A stretch of 64,000 nt of DNA from JACTOJ01 sp032335695 (GTDB lineage: Bacteria; Bacillota; Clostridia; Clostridiales; Clostridiaceae), in NCBI RefSeq assembly GCF_032335695.1, contig NZ_JACTOJ010000011.1:69536-133535 (forward strand), read 5' to 3'. The position numbers and the translations under genes were made by a program. Positions 50,129 to 59,568 of the stretch are shown here, in pieces (the stretch's first letter is position 1; each line of letters starts with the position of its first letter). Under the pieces are notes generated by a model, which searched no databases, was not told the DNA's origin, and saw only the letters and a program-made list of their open reading frames with translations.

Positions 50129-51874
50129 ATGAGAATGACTAAGATAGTTTGCACACTTGGACCTGCAGTTGATGATGAGAATTTGCTAGAGAAGCTTATA
50201 TTAGGTGGAATGGATGTAGCAAGATTTAATTTTTCACATGGTACTCACGCTGATCATGAAGTAAGAGTAAACAGATTAAAAAAGGTAAAAGATAAGGTGA
50301 AGAAGCCTGTGGCATTGCTCCTTGATACAAAGGGACCAGAAATAAGATTAGGTAAGTTTGAAAAGGGAGAAGTCATATTAAAAGAGGGAGACGAATTTTC
50401 TCTTATCAACGAAGATATTTTGGGAGATGAATATAAATCTACAGTATCACACAAGGAATTATATAAGGATGTAGATCTTGGAACAAGAATACTTATAAAT
50501 GACGGATTAGTAGCTATGGAAGTTACTAAGGTTGAAGGAAAGGATATACATTGTAAGGTTTTAAATGGTGGAGCCATCAGCAATAATAAGGGTGTTAACA
50601 TTCCTGAAACAGATACTCACCTTCCTTCAATAACAGAACAGGATATGGAAGATATAAAATTTGCAGTAACTCATGATTTTGATTTCATAGCTTGCTCCTT
50701 TGTTAGAAAAGCTGCAAATGTTAATGAAGTAAAGAGATTATTAAGAAAGCTTGGCGGAGAAGAAATAAGAGTTATAGCTAAGATAGAAAATAGAGAAGGC
50801 GTAAATAATTTCGATGAAATTTTAAAGGTTTCTGATGGAATAATGGTAGCTAGAGGAGATCTAGGAGTTGAAATTCCTACAGAAGAAGTTCCTATAGTTC
50901 AGAAGATGATAATCGAAAAATGCTATAGAGCTGGGAAGCCAGTTATAACAGCTACTCAGATGCTTGATTCTATGATAAAGAATCCAAGACCTACAAGAGC
51001 TGAATCCAGTGACGTAGCTAATGCAGTTTTTGATGGAACCAGCGCAATAATGCTTTCTGGAGAAAGTGCAGCAGGAAAATATCCTATAGAAAGTGTTACT
51101 ACCATGGCTAGAATAGCTGAAAAAGCTGAGCAGGTAATAGATTTTAGCAAAAATCTTAAAATGCTTCAATTTGATACTATGGGAAGCATAACTAATGCTA
51201 TAAGCTATGCTACTTGCACTACTGCAATGCAGCTTAAGGCAGCAGCGATTGTTTCAGTTACTCATTCTGGAGAAACTGCAAGAATGATATCAAGATTCAG
51301 ACCTTCTTGCCCTATAGTTGCTCCAACTCAAAGCCCAAGAGTTGAAAGACAGCTTTCACTTTCCTGGGGAGTTATACCTTGCCTAGTTAAAGAAGTGGAA
51401 AGCACTGAGAAAATGTTCGAATTAGGTGTGGAAAAGGCTCTTGAAATGAAGCTTGTTAAAAATGGAGATGTTGTAGTTATAACTGCAGGAGTTCCAGCAG
51501 GAATGAGCGGTACTACAAACCTATTGAAGGTACATACAGTTGGAAATATCCTTGTTAAAGGAACTGGAGTAGTTAAAGGAAAAGTAACAGGTCAGATGTG
51601 TGTTGTTAAGAACATGGATGATATAGAGAAGAACTTTAAAAACGGAGATATACTTGTTATAGAATCCACTAGCAATGATATAATGCCATATCTTAGAAAT
51701 GCCTCAGCAATAATAGCTGAAGATCCAGAAATAGATAGCCATGCAGCTACTGTAGGTTTAGCTTTGGATATACCAGTTATAGTAGGAGCATATAATGCAT
51801 TAAACATACTTAAATCAGGTACAGTAGTTACTGTAGATTCTAATAACGGAATAGTGCTTACTGACAATATATAA
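50129..51874 (+). CDS. pyk: Pyruvate kinase with C-terminal PEP-utiliser-like domain
   Basis: 581 residues, about 110 longer than the E. coli type because of the extra C-terminal phosphohistidine-like swivelling domain (from about 475: G-T-G-V-V-K-G-K-V-T-G...S-T-S-N-D-I-M-P-Y) seen in Bacillus and Clostridium. The core has K-I-V-C-T-L-G-P-A, F-N-F-S-H-G, L-D-T-K-G-P-E-I-R, I-A-K-I-E-N-R-E-G, M-V-A-R-G-D-L-G-V-E-I and S-G-E-S-A-A-G-K-Y-P. The T-S-x-D of the swivelling domain is present, but the usual catalytic His of PEP synthase is absent, as expected. AGAGAGGAG precedes the ATG at about 11 bp. Confidence 0.96.
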   Translation: MRMTKIVCTLGPAVDDENLLEKLILGGMDVARFNFSHGTHADHEVRVNRLKKVKDKVKKPVALLLDTKGPEIRLGKFEKGEVILKEGDEFSLINEDILGDEYKSTVSHKELYKDVDLGTRILINDGLVAMEVTKVEGKDIHCKVLNGGAISNNKGVNIPETDTHLPSITEQDMEDIKFAVTHDFDFIACSFVRKAANVNEVKRLLRKLGGEEIRVIAKIENREGVNNFDEILKVSDGIMVARGDLGVEIPTEEVPIVQKMIIEKCYRAGKPVITATQMLDSMIKNPRPTRAESSDVANAVFDGTSAIMLSGESAAGKYPIESVTTMARIAEKAEQVIDFSKNLKMLQFDTMGSITNAISYATCTTAMQLKAAAIVSVTHSGETARMISRFRPSCPIVAPTQSPRVERQLSLSWGVIPCLVKEVESTEKMFELGVEKALEMKLVKNGDVVVITAGVPAGMSGTTNLLKVHTVGNILVKGTGVVKGKVTGQMCVVKNMDDIEKNFKNGDILVIESTSNDIMPYLRNASAIIAEDPEIDSHAATVGLALDIPVIVGAYNALNILKSGTVVTVDSNNGIVLTDNI

Positions 51875-51882
51875 AAAAATTT

Positions 51883-51933
51883 AAACACTGCTGCATGGAG
51901 AAGCAAATTTCTTGTATACAGCAGTGTTTTTTT
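51883..51933 (+). terminator. Terminator of pyk
   Basis: AAACACTGCTG pairs with CAGCAGTGTTT, closing a 25-base loop, with a T run. Confidence 0.8.
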
Positions 51934-52072
51934 GTCTAAAATTTATGGATATGTTGAGTGTTATTTACTGTAAATGAAAGTTATTGTATAATAGCATAAG
52001 ATAATAAATATAGATAATTCTAATTATTTTCAACTTTTACAGAATGATTAGAGAAGTAGGGAGGAGAATTTT

Positions 52073-53134
52073 TTGGATGGTATAAAAGGATTCTTTAACA
52101 GGGATGTGTTAGACAAGATTTTTGCTGTACTTTTAGTGGCAGCAGTAGTATATTGCATAAAAGGAATGATCAATCTCTTATTATTAACCTTTGTTTTTTC
52201 ATTTTTTTTATATACGCTTCAGAATTTCATATATGTGAATGTAAAAAAGCTGATTCCTGTAGAAAGAAAAATAATTACAATACTAGTTTTTGTGCTTATA
52301 CTTGCTCTTATAATACTGTTTTTCTTTAGGTATATACCAATAGCGGTAAGACAGTTATCTACTATAATAACGCAAATAGGTGATTTTAAGTTTGAACATG
52401 TTAAATGGAAGATAGATGCAAAAATATTGGATTGGATTAAGGGTATAGATATCAAAAATATAGATCCTAAGTCCTATATAACCACAGGAGGAAATGCCGC
52501 AGTAAAAACATTAACCAATATTGGAAAATTTGGTTTTGAAATATTTATGGCATTAATATTAAGCTTCTTCTTCATAATAGAAAAGGAAGAGGTAGCTAAT
52601 TTTGGGAAAAGTATTGAAGAAAGCAAGCTTGGAGGAGTATACAGAAATATTAAATATTTTGTTCAAAGCTTCGTAAGATCTTTTGCTATGGTAATGCAGG
52701 CTCAGCTTATAATAGCCTTTGTAAACTCAGTAATATCCATGATAACCTTAAGTCTTCTAGGCTTTCCGGATGTTATTGGATTAGGCTTCATGATATTTTT
52801 ACTGGGACTTATTCCAGTAGCAGGAGTTTGGGTATCCTTGGTGCCGCTTACTATAATCGCAATTAAAGTTGGTGGATTTATTAAGGTTTTGGATGTTTGG
52901 ATAATGATAGCGGTTATACATTGCATAGAAGCCTATGTGCTAAATCCAAAGATAATGTCCATGAATACAAAGCTTCCAGTATTCATGACTTTCTTAATAC
53001 TTTTAATATCTGAAAATTTAATGGGAGTATGGGGACTGCTGTTTGGAATTCCTATATTTCTGTTTATATTAGATATTTTTGATGTGAGACAGAAAATAAA
53101 ACCTAAAGCTAGTAAAAAATTATTAGACAAATAG
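52073..53134 (+). CDS. AI-2E family permease (YdbI/TqsA-like)
   Basis: 353 residues from TTG 52073 after GGGAGGAGA. About eight hydrophobic helices arranged as in AI-2E family proteins: three near the N-terminus, a central amphipathic region (about 95-150), then five. Conserved-type stretches are G-L-G-F-M-I-F-L-L-G-L-I-P-V-A-G-V-W-V-S and a late P-K-I-M-S...L-P-V-F-M-T-F-L. Members export small molecules such as autoinducer-2, or exchange Na+/H+; the substrate here is unknown. Single gene. Confidence 0.85.
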   Translation: MDGIKGFFNRDVLDKIFAVLLVAAVVYCIKGMINLLLLTFVFSFFLYTLQNFIYVNVKKLIPVERKIITILVFVLILALIILFFFRYIPIAVRQLSTIITQIGDFKFEHVKWKIDAKILDWIKGIDIKNIDPKSYITTGGNAAVKTLTNIGKFGFEIFMALILSFFFIIEKEEVANFGKSIEESKLGGVYRNIKYFVQSFVRSFAMVMQAQLIIAFVNSVISMITLSLLGFPDVIGLGFMIFLLGLIPVAGVWVSLVPLTIIAIKVGGFIKVLDVWIMIAVIHCIEAYVLNPKIMSMNTKLPVFMTFLILLISENLMGVWGLLFGIPIFLFILDIFDVRQKIKPKASKKLLDK

Positions 53135-53165
53135 CATATGGATTTAAATATTGAAGGTATGTAAC

Positions 53166-53217
53166 AAGAGACCCACGTTCAACCCTTATTTAGCTGGTTG
53201 AGTGAGGGTCTCTTTTT
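53166..53217. terminator. Bidirectional terminator between convergent membrane-protein genes
   Basis: AAGAGACCC pairs with GGGTCTCTT; within the loop CAACC and GGTTG pair again. The minus-strand gene's stop codon (53188-53186) lies in the loop, so its last codons form part of the stem. Confidence 0.8.
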
Positions 53218-53914
53218 CGCTTGAAGCCAGCAGTAATTGAGAAGGAAGATAGAAAAACCACATGAGAATATAGCCTATTCTATGAAGAGCTCTCAAAGTA
53301 TAGGTATTTAATTGAGAAAAGCCTGTAATATTATATAATCCAACATTAATATCGCAGAGGAAAAATAATATAACTCCTGCTGCAATAAAGATTTTTTTAG
53401 GATTTGAAAATAAATCTTCTCTATAGGCTTTTAGAGATTTAAATACATTGGTCAGCAGGCAAAGGAAGTAAAACAAACTTATGAAAGTCAGATAGTCAAC
53501 ATTTTTTCTTAAGCCTATTCCAATTAGAAAAAGCAAAGCTATGGTTAAAAAGACTGATAAAAAGTAAATTAGAGTCTTTTTGTAATTATTGTAGTCATGA
53601 CGTACGGAGTAAAGTATATGAGTGATGCAAAAGGTAGTGACACCTAAGCTGTTATTATCCAATATAAGAATTATAAAATCAGATATTAATGTAAATAAAA
53701 GCGCTATGTGAAGTAGCAAAAAGCCTTTTTTATTATCAGCTGAATATGAAAAAGACAAGCAAAAGCATAAAAGTGTACATGTGAATTTTATGTAATCCAC
53801 AGATATAAAGCTTCTTATGTTAAAAAAATCTATATACAGAAAGCATAGATATAGCATCAATATAATAAACACAAGCATTTTTTCAAACCAGCTATTAAAT
53901 TTAAAAAAAATCAT
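53186..53914 (-). CDS. YhhN/TMEM86-like membrane protein (possible lysoplasmalogenase)
   Basis: 242 residues with about eight hydrophobic helices. Acidic residues placed inside helices resemble the YhhN/TMEM86 family: F-T-L-I-S-D-F-I-I-L and I-L-F-F-L-C-D-I-N-V-G, with a basic H-D-Y-N-N-Y-K-K loop between and a terminal W-F-F-Y-L-P-S-Q-L-L-L-A. Family enzymes cleave the vinyl-ether bond of lysoplasmalogens, lipids that many clostridia make, so the role would fit, but the identification is from a sparse motif pattern. No strong ribosome site is visible before ATG 53914. Confidence 0.55.
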   Translation of the reverse strand: MIFFKFNSWFEKMLVFIILMLYLCFLYIDFFNIRSFISVDYIKFTCTLLCFCLSFSYSADNKKGFLLLHIALLFTLISDFIILILDNNSLGVTTFCITHILYSVRHDYNNYKKTLIYFLSVFLTIALLFLIGIGLRKNVDYLTFISLFYFLCLLTNVFKSLKAYREDLFSNPKKIFIAAGVILFFLCDINVGLYNITGFSQLNTYTLRALHRIGYILMWFFYLPSQLLLASSEKETLTQPAK

Positions 53915-54069
53915 AAGTGGATACCTCTAATTAGTGTAGATATTTTAAAATTTCGCCTTTTATATGATTTTATTATTGAACAAATCCATATGCAAGCATA
54001 TATATTATAGATGCTATTGTATTATTTAACAATAATTCGGTGAAATAATATAAATTTTTTAGTTAAAAT

Positions 54070-54111
54070 TGTTAAGATTGCACAAAAAAATGTTAAGTTT
54101 GCACAAAAAAG
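54070..54111 (+). repeat. Two tandem 21-bp repeats in the chemoreceptor promoter
   Basis: TGTTAAG(A/T)TTGCACAAAAAA(A/G) occurs twice back to back (54070-54090 and 54091-54111) with two differences. The 21-bp period is two helical turns. Directly after is TGCGATAA (54112-54119), close to the sigma-D -10 GCCGATAA, with TTAA at about 15 bp upstream. This could be a motility-type promoter with paired activator or repressor sites. Confidence 0.55.
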
Positions 54112-54151
54112 TGCGATAATTTAAATAATACGACTTTTAGGGGGAATTAAA

Positions 54152-56158
54152 ATGCAGGGCAAAAGAAGCGTGAAATTAGTTGGGGGAGTAAAAGCGAAAC
54201 TTTTAATAGTTATGTTTGCTTTGAGTATTATTCCGGTTATAGTAATTGGATTTACAGCTAACAAAAAATCTCAGATGATATTGGAAAACAGGTTCAGTGT
54301 GTCTACTCAGCAGACTACAAATGAGGTAAATAGAGAAATTGATAATTATTTTCAGGGGGCGGAAGGATCAATAAATATGCTGACTGATAATTCCAGCTTT
54401 GCTGTAAAGGATTTATCAGCAGATAATGAAAAAACCATTAATGAACTGCTAAAGAACTTAGCTGAGGGAAGAAAAGACTATATGAATGTGTACTTTGGCA
54501 GATATGATAAAAAGATGATAATATATCCAGTTCAGCAGATGCCAGATGGATATGATCCTACCAGCAGACCTTGGTACCAAGATGCAGTAAATAATGATGG
54601 AAAGATAATATACACTGACCCATACAAAGATGTAACTACCAATAAATATATAATTTCTATAGCAAAGGCAGTAAAAAGTGATGGACAAGTTATAGGGGTT
54701 TTGTCTATTGATTTAGATTTAACTGATATAGCTAAAACCTTGTCTTCAGTAAAGATAGGAAGCCAAGGCTATATATTTATTACTACTGATGATGGTTTAA
54801 TGATAGCTCATCCTACAAATTCAGAGCTTGGGAAAAATAATGTTACTAAAATAAGTGTATGGAATCAAATTAAAGCAGGAACCAGCGGAATGACAGAGTA
54901 TACCTATAATGGCTCGCTAAAATATTTAAGCTATAGCACAAATAAATATAGTGGGTGGAAGGTTATAGCTTCTATGCCTAAAAGTGAGATCACTTCAGAC
55001 ACTGATGGACTGATTTATATAAGTTTAGGAATAGGGGGAATATTGGTTGTAGTTACTATTGTGGTTTCAATATTGTTCAGCAATTCTATAACAACAAAAA
55101 TACTTGCATTAAAAGCTGTCATGAATAAAGTTTCAGAAGGAGATTTATCATCAAGAATAGCTTTTAAGAGCAAGGATGAATTTGCTGAACTGGCTAACAA
55201 CTTCAATGATATGCTGAAGAGCATAGAAACTCTGGTTTCTGAGGTTAAGCAATCAGCAGAAGTTGTAACAGTTGCTGCAGATAGTATAACCAGCATATCC
55301 AAAGAAACTACTAATGCCGTAAATGAAGTGGCTCTGACTACTGATCAAGTTGCTAATGGCAGTGTTTCTCAGGCGGAAGATATTTCTTCCAGCGTATCAG
55401 ATATGGAAAACCTAGCTGGAAATATGGATGTAGTAGTGCAGCTTACGGGAGAGATAGAAAGAGTAACTAATGAAGCCAATGAATTGAGTGAAAATGGAAC
55501 AAATGCTATGGGAGTATTGATGGAAAAAACTGAAGAGGTTAATGTTAACTCAAAGGATGTCATGTTTGTAATGGGAGATATGAATGAAGCCTCTGAGAAG
55601 ATTGGATATATAACTAATACGATAAACAGCATAGCTGAACAAACCAATTTATTAGCGCTTAATGCAGCTATAGAAGCAGCAAGAGCAGGGGAAGCAGGAA
55701 AGGGATTCTCTGTGGTTGCAGATGAAATAAGAAAACTGGCGGAACAGTCTTCCGATGCAACGAAGCAGATACAAGAGCTTATTTCAGGAGTAATAGAAAA
55801 ATCACGCTTAGCAGTAAGCAGCATGGAAAAAGCCAGTGAAGCTATAAGCGCTCAAAATGAATCAGTTAATACTACAAAAGATATATTCAGTCAAATATCT
55901 GAAACTATAACCCTAGCTAAAGTAGGGGTTGATGAAATTGTTTTTGTTATGGGTGAAGCAAATAATCAAAAGCAATCCATAGTAGATAAGCTTCATAATA
56001 TATCTGCAGTATCAGAGGAATCTTCAGCTAGCACAGAGGAGCTAACAGCTTCCTTGGAAGAGATAACAGCATCTATGAATGAATTTGAAAATACTTCTGA
56101 TAAGCTTAAAATATTAGTGGGGAATCTTGAAAAATCAGTGGAAAGATTCAAAATCTAA
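54152..56158 (+). CDS. Methyl-accepting chemotaxis protein with dCache-type sensor
   Basis: 668 residues. Transmembrane helix 1 (about 13-33); outside dCache domain (35-280) with the typical W-Y-Q-D-A-V...I-I-Y-T-D-P-Y-K-D-V-T-T-N-K-Y-I-I-S-I-A and G-V-L-S-I-D-L-D-L segments; helix 2 (about 287-308); HAMP (about 308-362); signalling domain with the hairpin tip I-A-E-Q-T-N-L-L-A-L-N-A-A-I-E-A-A-R-A-G-E. The Y-x-D-P-Y pattern is frequent in dCache receptors for amino acids and amines, so such a ligand is possible. A GGGGG ribosome site precedes the ATG. Confidence 0.93.
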   Translation: MQGKRSVKLVGGVKAKLLIVMFALSIIPVIVIGFTANKKSQMILENRFSVSTQQTTNEVNREIDNYFQGAEGSINMLTDNSSFAVKDLSADNEKTINELLKNLAEGRKDYMNVYFGRYDKKMIIYPVQQMPDGYDPTSRPWYQDAVNNDGKIIYTDPYKDVTTNKYIISIAKAVKSDGQVIGVLSIDLDLTDIAKTLSSVKIGSQGYIFITTDDGLMIAHPTNSELGKNNVTKISVWNQIKAGTSGMTEYTYNGSLKYLSYSTNKYSGWKVIASMPKSEITSDTDGLIYISLGIGGILVVVTIVVSILFSNSITTKILALKAVMNKVSEGDLSSRIAFKSKDEFAELANNFNDMLKSIETLVSEVKQSAEVVTVAADSITSISKETTNAVNEVALTTDQVANGSVSQAEDISSSVSDMENLAGNMDVVVQLTGEIERVTNEANELSENGTNAMGVLMEKTEEVNVNSKDVMFVMGDMNEASEKIGYITNTINSIAEQTNLLALNAAIEAARAGEAGKGFSVVADEIRKLAEQSSDATKQIQELISGVIEKSRLAVSSMEKASEAISAQNESVNTTKDIFSQISETITLAKVGVDEIVFVMGEANNQKQSIVDKLHNISAVSEESSASTEELTASLEEITASMNEFENTSDKLKILVGNLEKSVERFKI

Positions 56159-56174
56159 TTATGAATAAAGATAT

Positions 56175-56204
56175 AAAAATAGCTGCCAAATGGCAGCTAT
56201 TTTT
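56175..56204 (+). terminator. Terminator of the chemoreceptor gene
   Basis: AAAAATAGCTGCC-aaat-GGCAGCTATTTTT: perfect 13-bp stem with T run. Confidence 0.9.
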
Positions 56205-56704
56205 ATGTTTAATGCTCATTAAATTATATTCACTGGCTGAAAACAAGAGATTTATAAAGGAGGTAAACTTATCACACATAATATATATTCTTGATTCAGC
56301 TTGCATAGAATAAAAATCTACGCAATTAGCAAATTAACAATAGTAATATTTATAAAAAATTATGAGGGGTTACAGATATAAGTTTTTTGCTTTTCATAAT
56401 ATCTTAACACCTTATATTATACTAATAAGCGTGCGAAATAAATATATTTAATAGCTTATATTCATGAATTTTTTAAAATTATAGATGTAATCGTAACAAT
56501 ATTATTAATATAATAATGTCATAGTGAAAATATAGAGTGAAAATGATAATTTGTTGCTAAGAAATCATTGATATATACTTTGGGTGTAGAATTATGGTAA
56601 AATTTGTACAAGTAAGTAAATAGAAAATAAACAATGGATTAGGCTTCAGCATTGAAGAATTGTTTCAATAGAAAATTAAGTAAATGTATGGGAGGAAGAA
56701 AAAT
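56205..56704. other. 500-bp non-coding gap before the ABC exporter gene
   Basis: Very AT-rich with stops in all frames; no RNA motif that I can name. AAAGGAGGT at 56256-56264 looks like a ribosome site but no start codon follows, so a gene may have been lost. Several TATAAT-like hexamers near 56500-56600 could serve as promoters for the exporter. Confidence 0.5.
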
Positions 56705-58336
56705 TTGGGTAAGCTTAGCAGTTTATTAAAATTAAAACCATTTGTAAGAAAATATAAGACGATCTTTATATTAGGAATTTTAGGTATGGTACTTGCATCT
56801 TTGATAGAAACCCCTGTGCCATATATTATAGGACATATAACAGATAAGGTGCTTATAGGAAAGGGTAAGTATAGTGAGTTATACGAATATTTAGGAGCGA
56901 TAGCTGTCTTATATATATTGAGCTATGGCATATCCATTGCGGCTAGATATGCTTTTGTGAAAATAAGCAGTTTCGTGGTAAATGAAATGAGATATTCTGT
57001 GATGAAAAAGGTTATGGATTTACCTATGAGCTATCTTTCAAGTACTCAAAAAGGGTATGTGCAGGGAAGAATATCCGAATGCAGCTCTGTGGGAAGCATA
57101 TTTTCCCCTGGAGTGATAAGCACCTTTCTAAGCGTCATAGATGCTTCTCTGGCAATAATAACCATGTTTATAATAAATTATAAGCTGGCTTTTGCAGCAG
57201 TCATACTAGCTCCATTATTCTATTTTTCTTCTAAATCTTCTACCAGCAGCTTTATGAAAAGCACAAAAGAATTGGTGGAATCAAGTGCGGTATTAAATGG
57301 GGAATGCTTTGAAATAATAAATGGGATTGAGGACATAAAGATATTGAATGCTAAAAATCAGCACCTTGTAAAGTTTGACAATAAATTAAAAACCATGGTA
57401 GCTAACACCTTAAAACAGGGGAAGTCTATGATATTCTTCAGTCAAAATATAGGCTTAATCAATGATTTTGGAGGACTTTTGATACTTCTCATTTCAGCTA
57501 TACTAATACTAAAGGGTCAGTTTACAGTAGGCTTATACACATCCTTTTCCTTGTATATAACTAAAGTATTCAGCTGTGCCCAAGCTATAGCTTCCATGGG
57601 GACTATGATAAAGCCTGCCTGTTTAAATATTGAAAGGTTATATGAACTTTTAGATATGAAGGACGAAAATGAAGATAAAAATGAAAGCATAACTGCAGAT
57701 ATAGATTGCATAAGCCTAGATAAAGTTGCTTTTGCCTATAAGGAAAAGGAGAAAAAAGTATTTGAAAATCTAAGCTTTAAAATAAGTAAAGGAGAAAAAG
57801 TACTGCTAAAAGGAGAAAATGGCGCGGGTAAATCAACTTTGATTAAGCTGTTAATAGGCTTATATCCTTATACTGAAGGGGAGATATTGTATAACAGCAT
57901 ACCTGTAAATAATATAAATACAGAGAGCCTAAGAGAAAAAGTAGCTGTGGTATCTCAAAATATATTTTTATTTAGAGGTACTGTACTTGATAATATCCTA
58001 TATGGACTAGAGGATAAGAAAAAGAGGAAAGATGTTGAACATATAATTAAGGAGCTTAAGCTAGAAGAATATGTAGCAAGATTTCCTAAAGGCATAGATA
58101 CGGAAATAAGCCAAAATACAGCAGGAGTTTCAGGCGGACAAGCTCAGATAATAGCATTTTTAAGAGCTATGGTGTCAGGTAAGGAAGTTATAATTCTAGA
58201 TGAGCCTCTAGCTAATTTAGATGCAGAGACCCGAGAACTCATACTGAATATATTAAATGAAATACAAATCAAAGGAATACTTATTGTGGTATCTCATATT
58301 TCGGACAATATGAATTTTAGAGAGATAGTATTATAG
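56705..58336 (+). CDS. ABC exporter, fused membrane and ATPase domains
   Basis: 543 residues from TTG 56705, nine bases after GGAGG; the ATG at 56684 lies upstream of that site. Membrane domain of about six helices (20-310), then the ATPase (330-543): Walker A G-E-N-G-A-G-K-S-T, Q-loop V-S-Q-N-I-F-L-F-R-G, signature V-S-G-G-Q-A-Q-I (His/Arg replaced in the usual Q-R), Walker B V-I-I-L-D-E-P-L-A-N-L-D, and V-V-S-H. It lacks a C39 peptidase. The C-terminus is short, ending soon after the switch His. A half-transporter working as homodimer; substrate unknown. Confidence 0.85.
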   Translation: MGKLSSLLKLKPFVRKYKTIFILGILGMVLASLIETPVPYIIGHITDKVLIGKGKYSELYEYLGAIAVLYILSYGISIAARYAFVKISSFVVNEMRYSVMKKVMDLPMSYLSSTQKGYVQGRISECSSVGSIFSPGVISTFLSVIDASLAIITMFIINYKLAFAAVILAPLFYFSSKSSTSSFMKSTKELVESSAVLNGECFEIINGIEDIKILNAKNQHLVKFDNKLKTMVANTLKQGKSMIFFSQNIGLINDFGGLLILLISAILILKGQFTVGLYTSFSLYITKVFSCAQAIASMGTMIKPACLNIERLYELLDMKDENEDKNESITADIDCISLDKVAFAYKEKEKKVFENLSFKISKGEKVLLKGENGAGKSTLIKLLIGLYPYTEGEILYNSIPVNNINTESLREKVAVVSQNIFLFRGTVLDNILYGLEDKKKRKDVEHIIKELKLEEYVARFPKGIDTEISQNTAGVSGGQAQIIAFLRAMVSGKEVIILDEPLANLDAETRELILNILNEIQIKGILIVVSHISDNMNFREIVL

Positions 58337-58365
58337 ATATTTTAATACATGTTTAGATATAAGGT

Positions 58366-58400
58366 AAAAGGAAATTCCAGTGCGGAGTTTCCTTAATTTT
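58366..58400. terminator. Bidirectional terminator between ABC exporter and YeiH-like gene
   Basis: AAAAGGAAATTCC pairs with GGAGTTTCCTT around AGTGC, with T-rich DNA after it. Confidence 0.65.
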
Positions 58401-58401
58401 C

Positions 58402-59388
58402 TTACCATATTTTTATTATATTTTGAACTATTAGAGAAGTTATAGCCACCGCAGCCCAGGAGCATAAGCCTAGGAATATAGGCTTTATTCCATTTTCCTT
58501 AAACTGCTTTACATTGGTTTTTAAGCCGACAGCGCACATAGCTATTACAATGCAGAACTTACCAGCTTCAGCGAAGATTTTTGTAAAGGAGCTTGGAAAT
58601 ATTCCAGAAGTATTTATGATGGAAGCAGCCAGGAAGCCTAGCACAAACCAAGGAAATATCTTCTTTAAGCTATAGCTTTTTTCAGAATTAGTCTTTTTAG
58701 AAGTATATACTGCTAGTATAAGAGTGATAGGTATTATAAAAAGCGTACGTGCGAGCTTAACTATGGTAGCAAAATTACCTGCTGCATTGCTGTAAGAGTA
58801 ACCAGCGGCAACAACTGAAGAAGTATCATTTATAGCAGTACCAGCCCAAAGTCCGAAGCCATTATCTCCCATGCCTAGAAGATGACCTAAAAATGGGAAA
58901 AGAAATACGGCGATGATATTAAATAAAAATATTGTTGATATGGAAAAAGCTATATCATCATCGGAAGCCTTAATTACTGGTGCGGTGGCGGCAATGGCAG
59001 AGCCTCCGCAGATGGCAGTTCCCACACCTATTAGGGTAGAGGTATTTCTAGGTAACTTAAGTTTTTTTCCTACTAAATAGGAGGTTAAAAAGGAGGCCGT
59101 TAGGGTAAATAAGATGATTATAAGAGATTGTCCTCCAATTTTAAAAACTGTATAAAGATTCATTTCAAAGCCAAGCATTATTATTGCAAGCTGAAGGATT
59201 TTCTTAGAGCTGTAGCTTATTCCTTCATTTAAAAATGAAGGCTTTGACCAAAAGGATAAAATTATGCCAAGAAGTATGCCTATAACTGGACTTCCTATTA
59301 TAGGAAAGGCTTTGCCTAAAAACCAGGCTGGAATAGCGAGAACAAATGAAAAAGCAATCCCTGGCGCTAAATATTTTATTTTACTCAT
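58402..59388 (-). CDS. YeiH/UPF0324 family putative exporter
   Basis: 328 residues from ATG 59388; about ten hydrophobic helices. Landmarks of the family: G-x-A-I-C-G-G-S-A-I-A-A-x-A-P-V, F-P-F-L-G-H-L-L-G-M, W-A-G-T-A-I-N-D-T-S-S-V-V-A-A-G-Y, and V-K-L-A-R-T-L. YeiH-like proteins are commonly labelled sulfate or sulfite/anion exporters and are often next to a LysR regulator, as here (divergent, 180-bp gap). Substrate is inferred from related annotations only. Confidence 0.88.
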   Translation of the reverse strand: MSKIKYLAPGIAFSFVLAIPAWFLGKAFPIIGSPVIGILLGIILSFWSKPSFLNEGISYSSKKILQLAIIMLGFEMNLYTVFKIGGQSLIIILFTLTASFLTSYLVGKKLKLPRNTSTLIGVGTAICGGSAIAATAPVIKASDDDIAFSISTIFLFNIIAVFLFPFLGHLLGMGDNGFGLWAGTAINDTSSVVAAGYSYSNAAGNFATIVKLARTLFIIPITLILAVYTSKKTNSEKSYSLKKIFPWFVLGFLAASIINTSGIFPSSFTKIFAEAGKFCIVIAMCAVGLKTNVKQFKENGIKPIFLGLCSWAAVAITSLIVQNIIKIW

Positions 59389-59412
59389 CAATTATCTCTC
59401 CTTTGTTTATTG

Positions 59413-59465
59413 TATGCTTTGAATAGGTGTTGATTTTTTAGCACCTATTTAAAAATATAGTCTTA
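59413..59465 (-). repeat. Intergenic hairpin repeat, copy F
   Basis: Minus strand: GACTATATTTTTAAATAGGTGC, then TAAAAAATCAACACCTATTC, then AAAGCATACAA. AGGTG and CACCT pair. It lies in the yeiH-lysR intergenic region and matches copy G closely. Confidence 0.6.
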
Positions 59466-59568
59466 TTTATGAATGCCATGGTATAAGAATAACATTTGAT
59501 TAACTATATGTAAAATAGTATAATTTAATAAAAATCATAGGTGAATGCCTATAGTAAGGAAGAGTAAT

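Noticed and set aside
50254..51169. Long minus-strand frames opposite pyk (50254-50601, 50861-51169), and similar ones opposite the helicase and chemoreceptor
   Set aside because: They are shadows of strongly conserved genes, with no ribosome sites or family features.
56256..56264. AAAGGAGGT as the ribosome site of a small gene in the 500-bp gap
   Set aside because: No ATG, GTG or TTG at useful distance and stops in all frames.
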